64,000 bases of DNA from Sagittula salina (GCF_017813235.1 NZ_JAGISH010000003.1:233571-297570), one strand, 5' to 3'; positions 1 to 9,464 are shown, numbered from the stretch's first letter. Translations and numbers: made by a program. Notes: generated by a model not told the origin, from the letters alone.

Positions 1-1383
1 TTACGACATGCCACCCATGGGCAGACGGATGACGAAACAGCTGCCACGCTCGTCGCTGCGCGCCAGTGTCAACGTGCCGCCATGGCCACGGATCAACTCC
101 GCCACGATGGCCAGCCCCAGCCCGGAGCCACCCTTGCGCACGCCGCCCTGAAATGGCTGGAACAGGTGCTCCTGCGCCTTGGGCGGCAGCCCCGGTCCGG
201 TATCCGCCACCTCGATGATCCACGCGTCGTCCTCCGCCCGCGCCGCCACGAGGATCTCCCCCGCCCGCCCGGTTGCCGCGATGGCCTGCCGCGCGTTGCG
301 CACGAGGTTGGACAGCGCGCGGTAAATCTGCTCCGGGTCGCCGCGCACCATGAGGCTGGCGGGGATGTCCTCCGACAAGGAGATGTCGTCCTCCCCGATC
401 GCCAGCCGCTCCGCCTCCAGCACCTCCCCGGCGAGGTTCGACAGGTTGAACAGTGTCAGCACCGGCGCAGGCTCCTCCGCCCGGCCAAAGGCCAGTGTGT
501 TCTCGCACAGCGACACCGCCCGGCTGATCGAGTTCACAAGCTTCGGTGCCATACGCTTCACCGCCGGGTCTTCGGACATCTCGATCCGATCCGTGAACAG
601 CTGCGCCGAGGTCAGGATGTTGCGCAGATCGTGCGACACCCGCGCCACCGCGCCGCCCAGCTGCGCCAGCCGCTCCTTCTGGCGCAGCGATTGCGTCAAC
701 TGCGTCTCCAGCGCCTGCAGGGCCACCTCCGCCTCGCGCAATTCGCGCACCCGCGCCGTGGGCGTGATGATCCGCCGCGCGTCCTCCGGCGCCTCCGCGT
801 AGCGCCGCATGTGGCCGATCACGCCCTTGATCGGGTGCACCATCAGCGACCGCACCGCGACGAACAGCATCGCCGCCGTGATCACCGAGATCACCGCCGA
901 GAGCACCAGCACCCGCAGCCCGTAATCCACCATCGCCATCCGCAGGTCGGCGGTGTCCATCGTCACCTCGATCTCCTGCCCGGCATCGCGCGACGGCGCG
1001 CCGATCACCCGGATGATCACCGCATCGTCCGTCAGCAGCCGCATCATCGCGTCCCGCATCAGTTCCCACGCCCCCGCGTCCCGCAGGTCAAAGGAATGAT
1101 CCACCTCGCCGGGGATGGGCGAACTCAGCACCAGCTGCCGCATCGAATCGCGCCGCAGCACCACGTTGTAGACCCCCGCGTTGTCCAGAAGCTCGCGCTC
1201 CAGACCCTCCGACAGCATGTCGTCCGCCAGCAGCGCCAGTGACGCGATCTGCGCCCGCTCCAGCCGGTCCAGCAGGTAGTCCTCGCGGAACCGCGCCACC
1301 GAGGGCACAAAGATCAGAACCTCGGCCAGCATCACGAAGATGACGGTCAGGATCAGGAAACGGCCAGAGAGCGAATTCAGCAT
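1..1383 (-). CDS. Membrane sensor histidine kinase (HAMP, HisKA, HATPase_c)
   Basis: This 460-residue protein should sense a periplasmic signal at the inner membrane and autophosphorylate on histidine. Transmembrane segments lie near residues 9-31 and 157-180 and flank a periplasmic domain of about 125 residues. A HAMP-like linker follows (about 182-230). The H-box is RVSHDLRN with His251. The kinase domain shows an N-box (SNLVRNARQAI) and G-boxes (DTGPGL, GSGLGLAI). The stop is at the window edge, so the gene is complete. No response regulator is visible in the window; a partner could lie just beyond base 1. A 14-bp tandem repeat duplicates the start region. The stimulus is unknown. Confidence 0.9.
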   Translation of the reverse strand: MLNSLSGRFLILTVIFVMLAEVLIFVPSVARFREDYLLDRLERAQIASLALLADDMLSEGLERELLDNAGVYNVVLRRDSMRQLVLSSPIPGEVDHSFDLRDAGAWELMRDAMMRLLTDDAVIIRVIGAPSRDAGQEIEVTMDTADLRMAMVDYGLRVLVLSAVISVITAAMLFVAVRSLMVHPIKGVIGHMRRYAEAPEDARRIITPTARVRELREAEVALQALETQLTQSLRQKERLAQLGGAVARVSHDLRNILTSAQLFTDRIEMSEDPAVKRMAPKLVNSISRAVSLCENTLAFGRAEEPAPVLTLFNLSNLAGEVLEAERLAIGEDDISLSEDIPASLMVRGDPEQIYRALSNLVRNARQAIAATGRAGEILVAARAEDDAWIIEVADTGPGLPPKAQEHLFQPFQGGVRKGGSGLGLAIVAELIRGHGGTLTLARSDERGSCFVIRLPMGGMS

Positions 1384-1410
1384 GAGGGGGTCAGCATGAG
1401 GGGGTCAGCA
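1378..1410. repeat. 14-bp tandem repeat over the kinase start codon
   Basis: The unit CAGCATGAGGGGGT occurs twice in tandem with a third partial copy. It duplicates the ATG of the histidine kinase 14 bases upstream in another frame. On the minus strand this creates a six-codon reading frame whose TGA ends just after the true ATG. It could be a slippage product or a small translational coupling element. Confidence 0.7.
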
Positions 1411-1418
1411 AAATCAGG

Positions 1419-2828
1419 TCAGGGCATCCAGCGCTGGATCAGGCGCACGACTGCCTTCAGGGTATCGTTTTCGAACAACTTGGGTGTGAAATAGGCACCG
1501 GCAACCCGTTTGTTAATCTCCGAAACCGTCGGATAGGGCGAAACCATCGCCGAAACCGCGCTCATCTTCAGCCCGTTCGCCATCACCAGCGACCACAGCG
1601 CCACCAGTTCCCCGGCCTGCGCGCCCACGATCGTCACCCCCACCGGGCGCCCCCGGACGACCATCGCCTTGATAAAGCCTGCGCCGTGCCGCTCTGTCAG
1701 CAGCCGGTCGTTGTGGTGGAAATCGAACCGCGCCACCGCCAGACGCGCGCCATGCGCCGCACGCGCCTCCGCCTCCGTCAGGCCGATCTGCGCCAACTCG
1801 GGGTGCGTATAGGTTGCGCGCGGAATGTGTTCCGTGCGCGCCTTCGCGGGCAGGCCCAGCACGGCGGACCGCACCACGATCCCGGCGTGATAGCCCGCCA
1901 GATGGGTGAACTGCATGCCGCCCGCCACGTCCCCGATGGCGTAGACCCGGCGGTTGCTGGTCTTCAGGCGCGCGTCCACCTTTATACCCGCTTTCGTCAC
2001 GGCGATTCCCGCCGCGTCCGGGTTCAGCCAGTCCACGCTCGCCCGCCGCCCAACGGCCACCAGCAGGTGCGACCCGTCGAACACGCGCCCGTCCGCGACC
2101 GTTATCCGTGGCCCCGCGCCGACCGAAACGACCTGCGCGCCCTCGACCACCTCCACGCCCTCGGCCTTCAGCCGCGCCAGCACCAGCGCCGCCGCCTCCG
2201 GGTCGTCGCGCCCCAGCGCCCTTGCGCCTTCGATCACCGTCACACGGCAGCCCAGCCGCGCGTGCGCCTGCGCCATCTCCATTCCGATCGGTCCGCCGCC
2301 GATAATCAGCAGATGCGAAGGCCGCACCTTCAGTGACCACAGCGTTTCGTTGGTCAGGTAGGGCACCGCGTCCAGACCGGGAATCGGCGGCACAAGGGGC
2401 GAGGACCCCGTCGCCACCACCACCCGCCGCGCGGTGATGCGGTAGTCGCCCGCCTCCACCTCCGTCTCCGAAACGAACCGCCCCCAGGCGCGGATCACCC
2501 GCACGCCAAAGCTCTCGAATCGCTCCTGGCTGTCCACCGGCGCGATCTGCGCGATGACCTCCGCCACGTGATCCTTGGCCGCCGCGTAGTCGACCTGCGG
2601 CTCCACCGGCGCGATGCCGTAGGGGGCCGCGCCGCGCATCGCCTGCGCCCGCGTGGCGGCAGCGATCAGCGCCTTCGACGGCACGCAGCCGTAATTCAGG
2701 CAATCGCCGCCCATTTCGTGGCCTTCCAGCAGGATCACGTCGGCGCCCATCTGCGCCGCCCCCGCCGCCACCGACAGCCCGCCGGACCCCGCTCCGATCA
2801 CCAGAATGTCGCAAGTCAACGCTTGCAT
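1419..2828 (-). CDS. Mercuric-reductase-like FAD/NAD(P) disulfide oxidoreductase
   Basis: This 469-residue flavoprotein belongs to the pyridine-nucleotide disulfide oxidoreductase class I family. The FAD-binding GAGSGG is at residues 12-17 and the redox pair at C43-LNYG-C48. A second Rossmann motif (GGGPIGME) lies near residue 172 and the FAD GD motif (YAIGDVAGG) near 308. The tail reads SPYPTVSE, with Tyr where lipoamide dehydrogenases carry the catalytic His, as in MerA-like proteins. The mercury-binding heavy-metal domain and the terminal Cys pair of true MerA are absent, so mercury reduction is unlikely. The ATG at 2828 is preferred over one 27 bases upstream because it overlaps the stop of the TVP38 gene (TGATG), implying coupling. 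The substrate is unknown. Confidence 0.85.
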   Translation of the reverse strand: MQALTCDILVIGAGSGGLSVAAGAAQMGADVILLEGHEMGGDCLNYGCVPSKALIAAATRAQAMRGAAPYGIAPVEPQVDYAAAKDHVAEVIAQIAPVDSQERFESFGVRVIRAWGRFVSETEVEAGDYRITARRVVVATGSSPLVPPIPGLDAVPYLTNETLWSLKVRPSHLLIIGGGPIGMEMAQAHARLGCRVTVIEGARALGRDDPEAAALVLARLKAEGVEVVEGAQVVSVGAGPRITVADGRVFDGSHLLVAVGRRASVDWLNPDAAGIAVTKAGIKVDARLKTSNRRVYAIGDVAGGMQFTHLAGYHAGIVVRSAVLGLPAKARTEHIPRATYTHPELAQIGLTEAEARAAHGARLAVARFDFHHNDRLLTERHGAGFIKAMVVRGRPVGVTIVGAQAGELVALWSLVMANGLKMSAVSAMVSPYPTVSEINKRVAGAYFTPKLFENDTLKAVVRLIQRWMP

Positions 2829-3571
2829 CACACCATCTCCTTCTTGCCGCGCCACAGCTTTATCACGATGGGTAGCGCCGACAGCGCCGCCAGCCCCAGG
2901 ATCGGCCCGATCACATGCGGCGCCCAGAGGATCGACAGATCGGGGCGCTCTCCCCGGTCAAAGACTTCGCCCAGCCCCACCCCCACGGAGGTAAAGACCA
3001 GCGCCCCCGGCACGATTCCCAGCGCCGTGGTCAGCACGAAGTTGCGCAGCTTCACCCCCACCAGCGCGGGCAGCAGGTTCGCGACAAAGAACGGCACCGC
3101 CGGCACCAGCCGCATCATGAACAGCACCGGGATCTCGTGTTCCGCCAGCCCCGCCTTGATCCGGCCCAGCGTGCCCTCCGATGCCTCCATCCGTGCCGCC
3201 ATCGTCTGCCCCAGTCCGGCGCGCGCCGCGAGAAAGATCGCCACCGCGCCCACCGTCGCCGCAATGACGTTGAACAGCGTCCCGGCCCAGAGCCCGAACA
3301 GGAAGCCCCCGGTAACGGACGCCACCGCCGCGCCGGGCAGCGAAAAGGCGACGATGGTCACGTAAGTGGCGACGAACCCCAGCGCGAGCAGGATATAATG
3401 ATCGTTGCGCAGTCCCAGCAGCGTCTCGCGGTGTTCCTCCAGTGCCTCGAAACTGATGTGCTCGCGCAGCGTGACGGCGCCCAGCACGGCCACGAGCCCG
3501 ATCACGACCAGCGGCAGGTGGCGCAGCAGGCCCTTGCGGCCCTTGGGGGCGGTTGTCTTCGTCGCGGTCAT
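2828..3571 (-). CDS. TVP38/TMEM64 family membrane protein
   Basis: This 247-residue multi-spanning inner-membrane protein carries a VTT (SNARE-associated/DedA-like) domain. Diagnostic parts are FSLPGAAVASVTGGFLFG and RLVPAVPFFVANLLPAL, with about six hydrophobic segments. Family members are thought to act in lipid or small-molecule translocation, but the substrate is not established. It is coupled to the downstream flavoprotein by a one-base overlap. Pairing or fusion of TVP38 proteins with mercuric-reductase-like enzymes is a recurrent arrangement, so the two probably work together. The reading frame stays open far upstream, but the protein-like part begins at MTATKTTAPKGRK; an ATG 15 bases earlier is the alternative. 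Confidence 0.85.
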   Translation of the reverse strand: MTATKTTAPKGRKGLLRHLPLVVIGLVAVLGAVTLREHISFEALEEHRETLLGLRNDHYILLALGFVATYVTIVAFSLPGAAVASVTGGFLFGLWAGTLFNVIAATVGAVAIFLAARAGLGQTMAARMEASEGTLGRIKAGLAEHEIPVLFMMRLVPAVPFFVANLLPALVGVKLRNFVLTTALGIVPGALVFTSVGVGLGEVFDRGERPDLSILWAPHVIGPILGLAALSALPIVIKLWRGKKEMV

Positions 3572-4088
3572 GATCTGTCGCCCCATCTTCGCAGCGCGTC
3601 TTTGTATCGCGCCGTATCGCGCCGTTGTGCGCTGTGTTCGCGCCGCCATCATCGGACAGCGCGTCCTGACCGGCAACATGCCCCGCACGGGCGCCAAAGG
3701 CTCCCCCGGCCCGCGCCATATCACGGCGGCTTGATGACGGGGACGACTTTCGTGACCTCCGGGCGGGACATAGCCCCTGCCCTGCAACAATAGCCCCCGT
3801 GGAGGCGGCGCTCTGAAACACGCCCCCCCCCCCTTAGCGCACGTTCCGGCGGCGTCGCTATCGGCATGAATCAGAGCCTTCATCCGGGGCCCCACGCAGA
3901 AAACCGCGCGCCAAAGCCCGGCGTGGAGGGGTCGAAAACCCTTAATATCCGGTAAACGCCCCCGGTTAAGCCCTTGAAATACCTTGAGTGGCGAAACGTC
4001 CCATGCTGGGACAGCCCGACGGGTCGGCAGGTGGGGAGGGTGAAATTTCTCTCGGGCGAGACTTTTCACTTTCCTTCGAAAGGGATAT
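3572..4088. other. Intergenic region with an 11-C homopolymer
   Basis: About 500 bases separate the divergent TVP38 and rpmH genes. No convincing gene is seen. An uninterrupted run of eleven C lies at 3823-3833. The segment nearest rpmH is comparatively AT-rich and leads into its promoter. Confidence 0.6.
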
Positions 4089-4117
4089 TTGACATCCCAT
4101 CCCGGCCCCCCTATAGG
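4089..4117 (+). promoter_or_regulatory. Near-consensus sigma-70 promoter of the rpmH operon
   Basis: A perfect -35 hexamer TTGACA (4089-4094) and a -10 TATAGG (4112-4117) are separated by exactly 17 bases. Transcription would start near 4124 and leave a leader of about 57 bases before rpmH. This is expected for a strongly expressed ribosomal protein operon. Confidence 0.8.
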
Positions 4118-4180
4118 ACGGGCTTCGAATATTCCTGGCGGCGACTCGCGTCGCCGGCCAATGAAACCGGAGTAGCCGCG

Positions 4181-4315
4181 ATGAAACGCACCTTTCAACC
4201 GTCGAACCTCGTCCGCAAGCGCCGCCACGGCTTCCGTGCCCGCATGGCGACCAAGGGCGGCCGCAAGATCCTGAACGCACGCCGCGCCCGCGGCCGCAAG
4301 GTTCTCTGCGCCTGA
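4181..4315 (+). CDS. rpmH: 50S ribosomal protein L34
   Basis: This 44-residue basic protein of the large ribosomal subunit has the full family pattern [18 protein letters not shown] and the [17 protein letters not shown] tail. The length is the usual one. The last residues are LCA where LSA is more common. It opens the conserved rpmH-rnpA-yidD block and lies about 57 bases below a near-consensus promoter. Confidence 0.98.
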   Translation: MKRTFQPSNLVRKRRHGFRARMATKGGRKILNARRARGRKVLCA

Positions 4316-4332
4316 TCCCTGACGCGGCCGAC

Positions 4333-4725
4333 ATGGCAGTGACAGAGGCCGTCCCGGCAAGGTCGGAGGCGGCCTCGTTGCCGTTGCAGGTCCTTTCCAA
4401 GCGCGCCGACTTCCTTCGCGCCGCCAAGGCCCGCCGCGTCCCCTGCGAGGGTTTCCTCCTGCAGGCCCGCAAGCGCGCGCCCGGCGAGGCAGAAGGAATC
4501 CGTGTGGGTTTCACCTGCTCGAAGAAGGTCGGCAACGCCGTCGCCCGCAACCGGGCAAAGCGTCGCCTGCGCGAGATCGCCCGCCTCAATCTGCCCCAGC
4601 TCGGCCTGCCCGATCACGACTACGTCCTGATCGGCCGCGCGGAGAAGACCGCCAGCCGCGACTTCGCCGCGCTTCAGGACGATCTCCGACGCGCGATGGC
4701 CAAGCTCCACGGGAACCGCGCGTGA
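4333..4725 (+). CDS. rnpA: Ribonuclease P protein component
   Basis: This is the 130-residue protein subunit of RNase P, which helps the catalytic RNA remove 5' leaders from pre-tRNAs. The RNR signature [18 protein letters not shown] sits near residues 64-82, and the FTCSKKVG strand before it is typical. It follows rpmH by 17 bases and overlaps yidD by four bases (GTGA), the standard bacterial order. The N-terminal segment of about 20 residues before [13 protein letters not shown] is less conserved, so an internal start is possible. Confidence 0.95.
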   Translation: MAVTEAVPARSEAASLPLQVLSKRADFLRAAKARRVPCEGFLLQARKRAPGEAEGIRVGFTCSKKVGNAVARNRAKRRLREIARLNLPQLGLPDHDYVLIGRAEKTASRDFAALQDDLRRAMAKLHGNRA

Positions 4726-4943
4726 CCCCCTCCGCTTGGCTCGTCTCGCTGCCGGTGCGGGCCTACCGCCTGATCGGCTCGCCCTGGGTCGGCCACGGCT
4801 GCCGCTACCAGCCCACCTGCTCTGCCTACGCCATGGAAGCGCTGGAGAAGCACGGCGCGCTCAAGGGCAGCTGGCTCGCTGCCCGCCGCATCGCCCGCTG
4901 CCACCCATGGGGCGGCTTTGGCATCGACAACGTACCGGATTGA
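4722..4943 (+). CDS. yidD: YidD membrane protein insertion efficiency factor
   Basis: This 73-residue protein supports YidC-dependent membrane protein insertion at the inner face of the membrane. The family core is [18 protein letters not shown] with the cysteines of the CRYxPTCS motif, followed by [14 protein letters not shown]. It starts with GTG inside the rnpA stop (GTGA). The order rpmH-rnpA-yidD, with yidC a few genes on, is the classic arrangement. Confidence 0.95.
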   Translation: MTPSAWLVSLPVRAYRLIGSPWVGHGCRYQPTCSAYAMEALEKHGALKGSWLAARRIARCHPWGGFGIDNVPD

Positions 4944-4948
4944 CGCCC

Positions 4949-5815
4949 ATGCCCGACGAGACCGAATACGACGATATCCACCCCCTTTTCCACGGCGCGC
5001 CCAAGACCACAGAGTTCAAGAAGCTGCGCAAGCGGCTCGTGCAGACCGTCCGCGAGGCGGTGGAACACTACGGCATGGTCGAACCGGGCGACAAGCCGCA
5101 GAAATGGCTCGTCTGTCTCTCCGGCGGCAAGGACAGCTACACGCTGCTCGCGATCCTCTACGAACTGAAATGGCGTGGCCTGTTGCCGGTCGATCTGCTG
5201 GCGTGCAACCTCGACCAGGGGCAACCGGGCTTCCCCGCGACCGTGCTGCCAGAATTTCTCGAGAAAATGCAGGTCCCGCACCGGATCGAATATCAGGACA
5301 CCTACTCCATCGTCATGGACAAGGTCCCCGAGGGCCGCACCTTCTGTGCGCTTTGCTCGCGCCTGCGCCGCGGCAACCTCTACCGGATTGCCCGCGAGGA
5401 GGACTGTTCGGCGGTGGTGCTTGGCCACCACCGGGATGACATCCTCGAGACCTTCTTCATGAATCTCTTCCATGGCGGCCGCCTCGCGACCATGCCGCCG
5501 AAACTGGTCAACGAAGAAGGCGACCTTTTTGTCATGCGCCCCCTGGCACATGTCGCCGAAGCCGACTGCGAGAAATTCGCGCGGGCGATGGATTATCCGA
5601 TCATCCCCTGCGACCTCTGCGGCAGTCAGGACGGGCTGCAAAGGCAGCAGGTGAAGCAAATCCTAGACGGTTGGGAGAAGAACAGCCCCGGACGGCGGCA
5701 GGTCATGTTCCGATCCCTGATGAACATCCGGCCGTCGCATATGCTCGACCCGAAATTGTTCGATTTTTCCGGACTTGCCCGCACGTTTGACGAACACAAT
5801 TCGAACAAAAACTGA
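4949..5815 (+). CDS. ttcA: tRNA 2-thiocytidine biosynthesis protein TtcA
   Basis: This 288-residue enzyme installs 2-thiocytidine at tRNA position 32 using ATP and an Fe-S cluster. The PP-loop is SGGKDS (58-63). Cysteine pairs C133xxC136 and C221xxC224 match the cluster and thiolation sites. [13 protein letters not shown] is a strong TtcA signature. The ATG at 4949 lies five bases after the yidD stop; the frame is open further upstream only as a shadow of yidD. It is probably co-transcribed with rpmH-rnpA-yidD. Confidence 0.95.
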   Translation: MPDETEYDDIHPLFHGAPKTTEFKKLRKRLVQTVREAVEHYGMVEPGDKPQKWLVCLSGGKDSYTLLAILYELKWRGLLPVDLLACNLDQGQPGFPATVLPEFLEKMQVPHRIEYQDTYSIVMDKVPEGRTFCALCSRLRRGNLYRIAREEDCSAVVLGHHRDDILETFFMNLFHGGRLATMPPKLVNEEGDLFVMRPLAHVAEADCEKFARAMDYPIIPCDLCGSQDGLQRQQVKQILDGWEKNSPGRRQVMFRSLMNIRPSHMLDPKLFDFSGLARTFDEHNSNKN

Positions 5816-5884
5816 TCGCGTCGTTAAGGACCGAGTTACCCGCTCCGTCTAGTCTGGTTTCCACGTGATGGAAGGGACGGACGG

Positions 5885-7432
5885 ATGAAAATGTCCATGG
5901 AGGCGGGTCTCGGCAGAATTCGCGCGGTGCTGAGACGGGGCATTCAAGGGCCGCAAGCGCTTGCGTTCCTCCCTGCCGTGGTGCTCGCTGCATTCTGGAT
6001 GGGCGGCGAACCGCTGCTTATCCTGACCGCACTCAGCACGCCCTTCATCTATCTGTATTTCAGCGGGACGCCATCATTTGATTCCGATACCGGCGCGCAA
6101 GCTCGCCAGCAAGACTTGGCGGATATCGGGACAGCCCGGGAACTGGCGCAGCAGGCACTCGACCGCGCGCGCGTGGCCAACCTGACCACCGCCTGTATCA
6201 TGGTGGAGGTGGACGGACTCGACGAGGGAGCCCAACCCACAGGGGAGGAACTGGCAGACGGGCTGCGCGACCTCTCCCTGTCCCGGCTCCGAAATACCCT
6301 GCGCCGCGATGACATCGCGCTACGGCTGGGGGACCGACGCTTCCTGATCCTGCTCGGCCCTTCGCTGCGACTCGACCTCGAATCGCTGCTGCAACTGTGC
6401 ACCCGCCTGCAAAATGTCCTTGAGGAACCCGCTCCCATCGAGAACAGCACGAAATATCTTTCCGCTTGCCTCGGTTTCTGTGGCAGCAAACGGCTGTCGG
6501 AGAGCGCATCGGGATACCAGCTGATCGAGGCGGCGCAGGTCGCCTTGGCCGAGGCGGTCATAAACGGTCCCTCTGCCATTCGGGCGTGGTCGGAACACAT
6601 GCGCATGGCTCACAGCGAACAGCGCAACCTTCGGGGGGAAATAGATCGCGCCCTCGCCAGCGGGCAGATCCAGCCGTGGTTCCAGCCGCAGGTCTGCACC
6701 TCGACCGGGCGCATCAGCGGCGTGGAGGCGCTGGCGCGCTGGATTCACCCCTCCCGCGGCATCGTTCCCCCCGCGCAATTTCTCCGCGTTCTGGAGGAGT
6801 CGGGCCGAATGGAGCGCCTGTCGGAGGTCATCCTGCAGCACTCCCTGACCGCGTTGCGCAGTTGGGACGCCGCTGGGCTCGACATACCCCGTGTCAGCGT
6901 GAATTTCTCCGACCCGGAGTTGCGCGACCCCCGCCTGGTCGAACGCATTCAATGGGAACTGGACCGCTTTGGCCTGACGCCGCAACGGCTTGGCATCGAG
7001 GTGCTGGAGACGGTCATCGCCGAGTCGCCCGAAGGGGTCGTCGCGCGCAATATCGTCGATCTGGGCAAGATTGGCTGCCACATCGACCTTGATGATTTCG
7101 GCACGGGACATGCCTCCATCACCTCCCTGCGCCGGTTCAAGGTGCACCGGCTGAAGATCGACCGCAGCTTTGTCACCCGCATCGACCGTGACGAAGAACA
7201 GCATCGCATGCTGGCCGCGGTCCTCGGCATGGCGGATAGGCTGGGCCTGGAGACGTTGGCCGAAGGGGTGGAAAGCGTCGGGGAACATGCTCTTCTGGCG
7301 CAACTTGGCTGCGACCACGTGCAGGGATTCGGGATCGCACGTCCCATGCCCCCCGACCAGTTGGTGGACTGGGCGAGGCAGCACTCCGACCGTATCGCCG
7401 AGGCGCAGCGCCTCGGGCGAGGCTCTGCCTGA
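5885..7432 (+). CDS. EAL-domain c-di-GMP phosphodiesterase with degenerate GGDEF
   Basis: This 515-residue membrane protein is predicted to hydrolyse the second messenger c-di-GMP. Two hydrophobic segments lie near residues 23-60. The middle domain (about 75-235) has a GGDEF fold, but the active loop reads RLGDRRF, so cyclase activity is unlikely. The EAL domain (about 250-505) keeps the catalytic set: E281-A-L, the Asn in SVNFS, the Glu in GIEVLE, D403-D404 in DDFGTG, Lys in LKIDRSFV and Glu in AEGVES. It sits alone between ttcA and yidC. Its own input is unknown, and control of motility or biofilm is only inferred. Confidence 0.88.
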   Translation: MKMSMEAGLGRIRAVLRRGIQGPQALAFLPAVVLAAFWMGGEPLLILTALSTPFIYLYFSGTPSFDSDTGAQARQQDLADIGTARELAQQALDRARVANLTTACIMVEVDGLDEGAQPTGEELADGLRDLSLSRLRNTLRRDDIALRLGDRRFLILLGPSLRLDLESLLQLCTRLQNVLEEPAPIENSTKYLSACLGFCGSKRLSESASGYQLIEAAQVALAEAVINGPSAIRAWSEHMRMAHSEQRNLRGEIDRALASGQIQPWFQPQVCTSTGRISGVEALARWIHPSRGIVPPAQFLRVLEESGRMERLSEVILQHSLTALRSWDAAGLDIPRVSVNFSDPELRDPRLVERIQWELDRFGLTPQRLGIEVLETVIAESPEGVVARNIVDLGKIGCHIDLDDFGTGHASITSLRRFKVHRLKIDRSFVTRIDRDEEQHRMLAAVLGMADRLGLETLAEGVESVGEHALLAQLGCDHVQGFGIARPMPPDQLVDWARQHSDRIAEAQRLGRGSA

Positions 7433-7629
7433 CCGGCCTGCGCCTCGGCCATTGAGACCGCCGACAAACAGGTTTTCACCGGCGATTTTCCGCATTTCCC
7501 TGCCTGAGACACCAGGAATACCGGGACACTGCGTCGCCTCAGCCATATGTGACGGAAATGTGCTTGACCTTTGAGGCCGGGAACGTTTGAACCCACCGGG
7601 ACTTTCAAACGGAAAGGCAGGCTCCCCAA

Positions 7630-9441
7630 ATGGATGAACAGAACAAGAACCTCTTCTTGGCGACAGCGCTCAGCTTTGTCGTCATTCTCGTATGGTTCAT
7701 CCTGTTTCCACCACCCGAGACGGTGGAGGACCCGAACGCCCCGGCGCAGGTGACCGAAACGGTTGGCGCCACGCCCGGCGGCGAAACCGTCGCCACGGCA
7801 CCCAGCGTGGCCCCGGGCACCACACCCGCCGCGGCACCGGAAACGGTCGAGGCCGTCGCGGACACACCGCGTCTGCCTCTGGATACCCCGCGTCTCGAGG
7901 GCTCCATCTCCCTCACCGGGGGGCGCATCGACGACCTGCGGCTGAAGGACTACACCGTCTCGCTCGACAGCGAGGAGATCGTGCAGATGCTCGATCCGGT
8001 GGGGCAGGACAGTGCCTATTACGTGCTTTACGGCTGGGCTCCCGGCAATGGCCTGAACAGCGCCGACGTGCCCGGCGCCAACACCGAGTGGACCGTGGAG
8101 CAGGGCGAGACCCTGACCACCCAGACGCCAGTGACCCTGCGTTGGGACAGTCCGGCGGGCCTGACTTTCCGCCGCACAGTTTCCATCGACGAGAACTACA
8201 TGTTCTCTGTCAAGCAGAGCGTGGAGAACACTTCCGGCGCCACCGTCAGCCTTGCCCCTTACGGCATCGTCGCCCGCCACGGCGAACCCGACGGCAAGAA
8301 GTTCTTCGTCCTGCACGAAGGCGCCATGCAGATGTCCGACGGCATCCTCGAATTGACCACCTACGCCAACATGCCGGACCTCGACGTGAACGCCGCAGAG
8401 GGTACGCATGCTCTGGTGGAGCGCGTCAACCAGACCGGCTGGGTCGGCTTCACCGATCACTACTGGCAATCGGTGCTGATCCCCGGCAACGATCAACCGT
8501 TCAAGTCTGTCATCAAGTACGATCAGGCCGCCGATATCTATCAGTCGGAGGCCGTTCTTGCGACGCGCGAGGTAGCCGCCGGCCAGACTGTGGATGTCAC
8601 CACGCAGCTCTTTGCCGGCGCAAAGGAATGGGAGGCGATCAAGGAATATCAGGCGCAGGGAGTGGACCGCTTTGTCGATTCGATCGACTGGGGCTGGTTC
8701 TTCTTCCTGACGAAGCCGATTTTTGCCGTGCTGCACTGGCTGCACGCCGTAATCGGGAACATGGGCCTTGCCATTATCGCCCTGACCGTTCTTCTGAAGG
8801 CACTGCTTTTCCCGCTGGCCTACAAATCCTACGCTTCGATGGCGAAGATGAAGGAACTCCAGCCGGAGATGGAGCAGCTGAAAGAGCGCGCGGGCGACGA
8901 CCGCGAGAAGCTCCAGAAGGAGATGATGGCGCTCTACAAGGAGAAGAAGGTGAATCCCGCTGCGGGTTGCCTGCCGATCCTGCTGCAGATCCCGATCTTC
9001 TTCTCTCTCTACAAGGTGATCTTCGTCACGCTGGAACTGCGGCACGCCGACTTCTTCGGCCCGTTCCGCGACCTGTCGGCACCGGACCCGACCTCGATCT
9101 TCAACTTCTTCGGCCTGCTGCCCTGGGCATCGCCGGAACCCGGTTCGATCCTGGCGCTGATCTTCATCGGCATCCTGCCCCTGCTGCTGGGCGTGTCCAT
9201 GTGGCTGCAACAAAAGCTTAACCCGGCCCCCGCCGATCCGGCGCAGCAGATGATCTTTGCGTGGATGCCATGGGTCTTCATGTTCATGCTGGGCGGCTTT
9301 GCGAGCGGTCTGGTGGTGTACTGGATCACCAATAACGTGATCACTTTCACCCAGCAGTTCCTGATCATGCGAAGCCACGGGTACAAGCCGGACATCCTTG
9401 GCAACATCAAGGGCAAGAAACCCGAGACCGCGAAGAAGTAA
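7630..9441 (+). CDS. yidC: Membrane protein insertase YidC
   Basis: This 603-residue inner-membrane insertase (Oxa1/Alb3 family) integrates membrane proteins alone or with SecYEG. An N-terminal anchor (FVVILVWFILFPPPETV) is followed by a Pro/Thr/Ala-rich linker (about 35-80), a large periplasmic P1 beta domain (about 80-340) and the conserved C-terminal five-helix core (about 355-585). The core contains NPAAGCLPILLQIPIFFSLY and GLVVYWITNN. The C terminus is basic. A GC-rich hairpin directly after the stop should terminate transcription. Confidence 0.97.
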   Translation: MDEQNKNLFLATALSFVVILVWFILFPPPETVEDPNAPAQVTETVGATPGGETVATAPSVAPGTTPAAAPETVEAVADTPRLPLDTPRLEGSISLTGGRIDDLRLKDYTVSLDSEEIVQMLDPVGQDSAYYVLYGWAPGNGLNSADVPGANTEWTVEQGETLTTQTPVTLRWDSPAGLTFRRTVSIDENYMFSVKQSVENTSGATVSLAPYGIVARHGEPDGKKFFVLHEGAMQMSDGILELTTYANMPDLDVNAAEGTHALVERVNQTGWVGFTDHYWQSVLIPGNDQPFKSVIKYDQAADIYQSEAVLATREVAAGQTVDVTTQLFAGAKEWEAIKEYQAQGVDRFVDSIDWGWFFFLTKPIFAVLHWLHAVIGNMGLAIIALTVLLKALLFPLAYKSYASMAKMKELQPEMEQLKERAGDDREKLQKEMMALYKEKKVNPAAGCLPILLQIPIFFSLYKVIFVTLELRHADFFGPFRDLSAPDPTSIFNFFGLLPWASPEPGSILALIFIGILPLLLGVSMWLQQKLNPAPADPAQQMIFAWMPWVFMFMLGGFASGLVVYWITNNVITFTQQFLIMRSHGYKPDILGNIKGKKPETAKK

Positions 9442-9464
9442 CCCCATCCTCGCAGAACACCATG

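Noticed and set aside
3572..4360. N-terminal extension of the TVP38 frame to 510 codons
   Set aside because: It would run antisense through rpmH and its promoter and has no membrane-protein or family character.
6949..9447. Minus-strand 832-codon frame antisense to yidC and the EAL gene
   Set aside because: The opposite strand encodes unmistakable YidC and EAL proteins; the antisense product has no family sequence.
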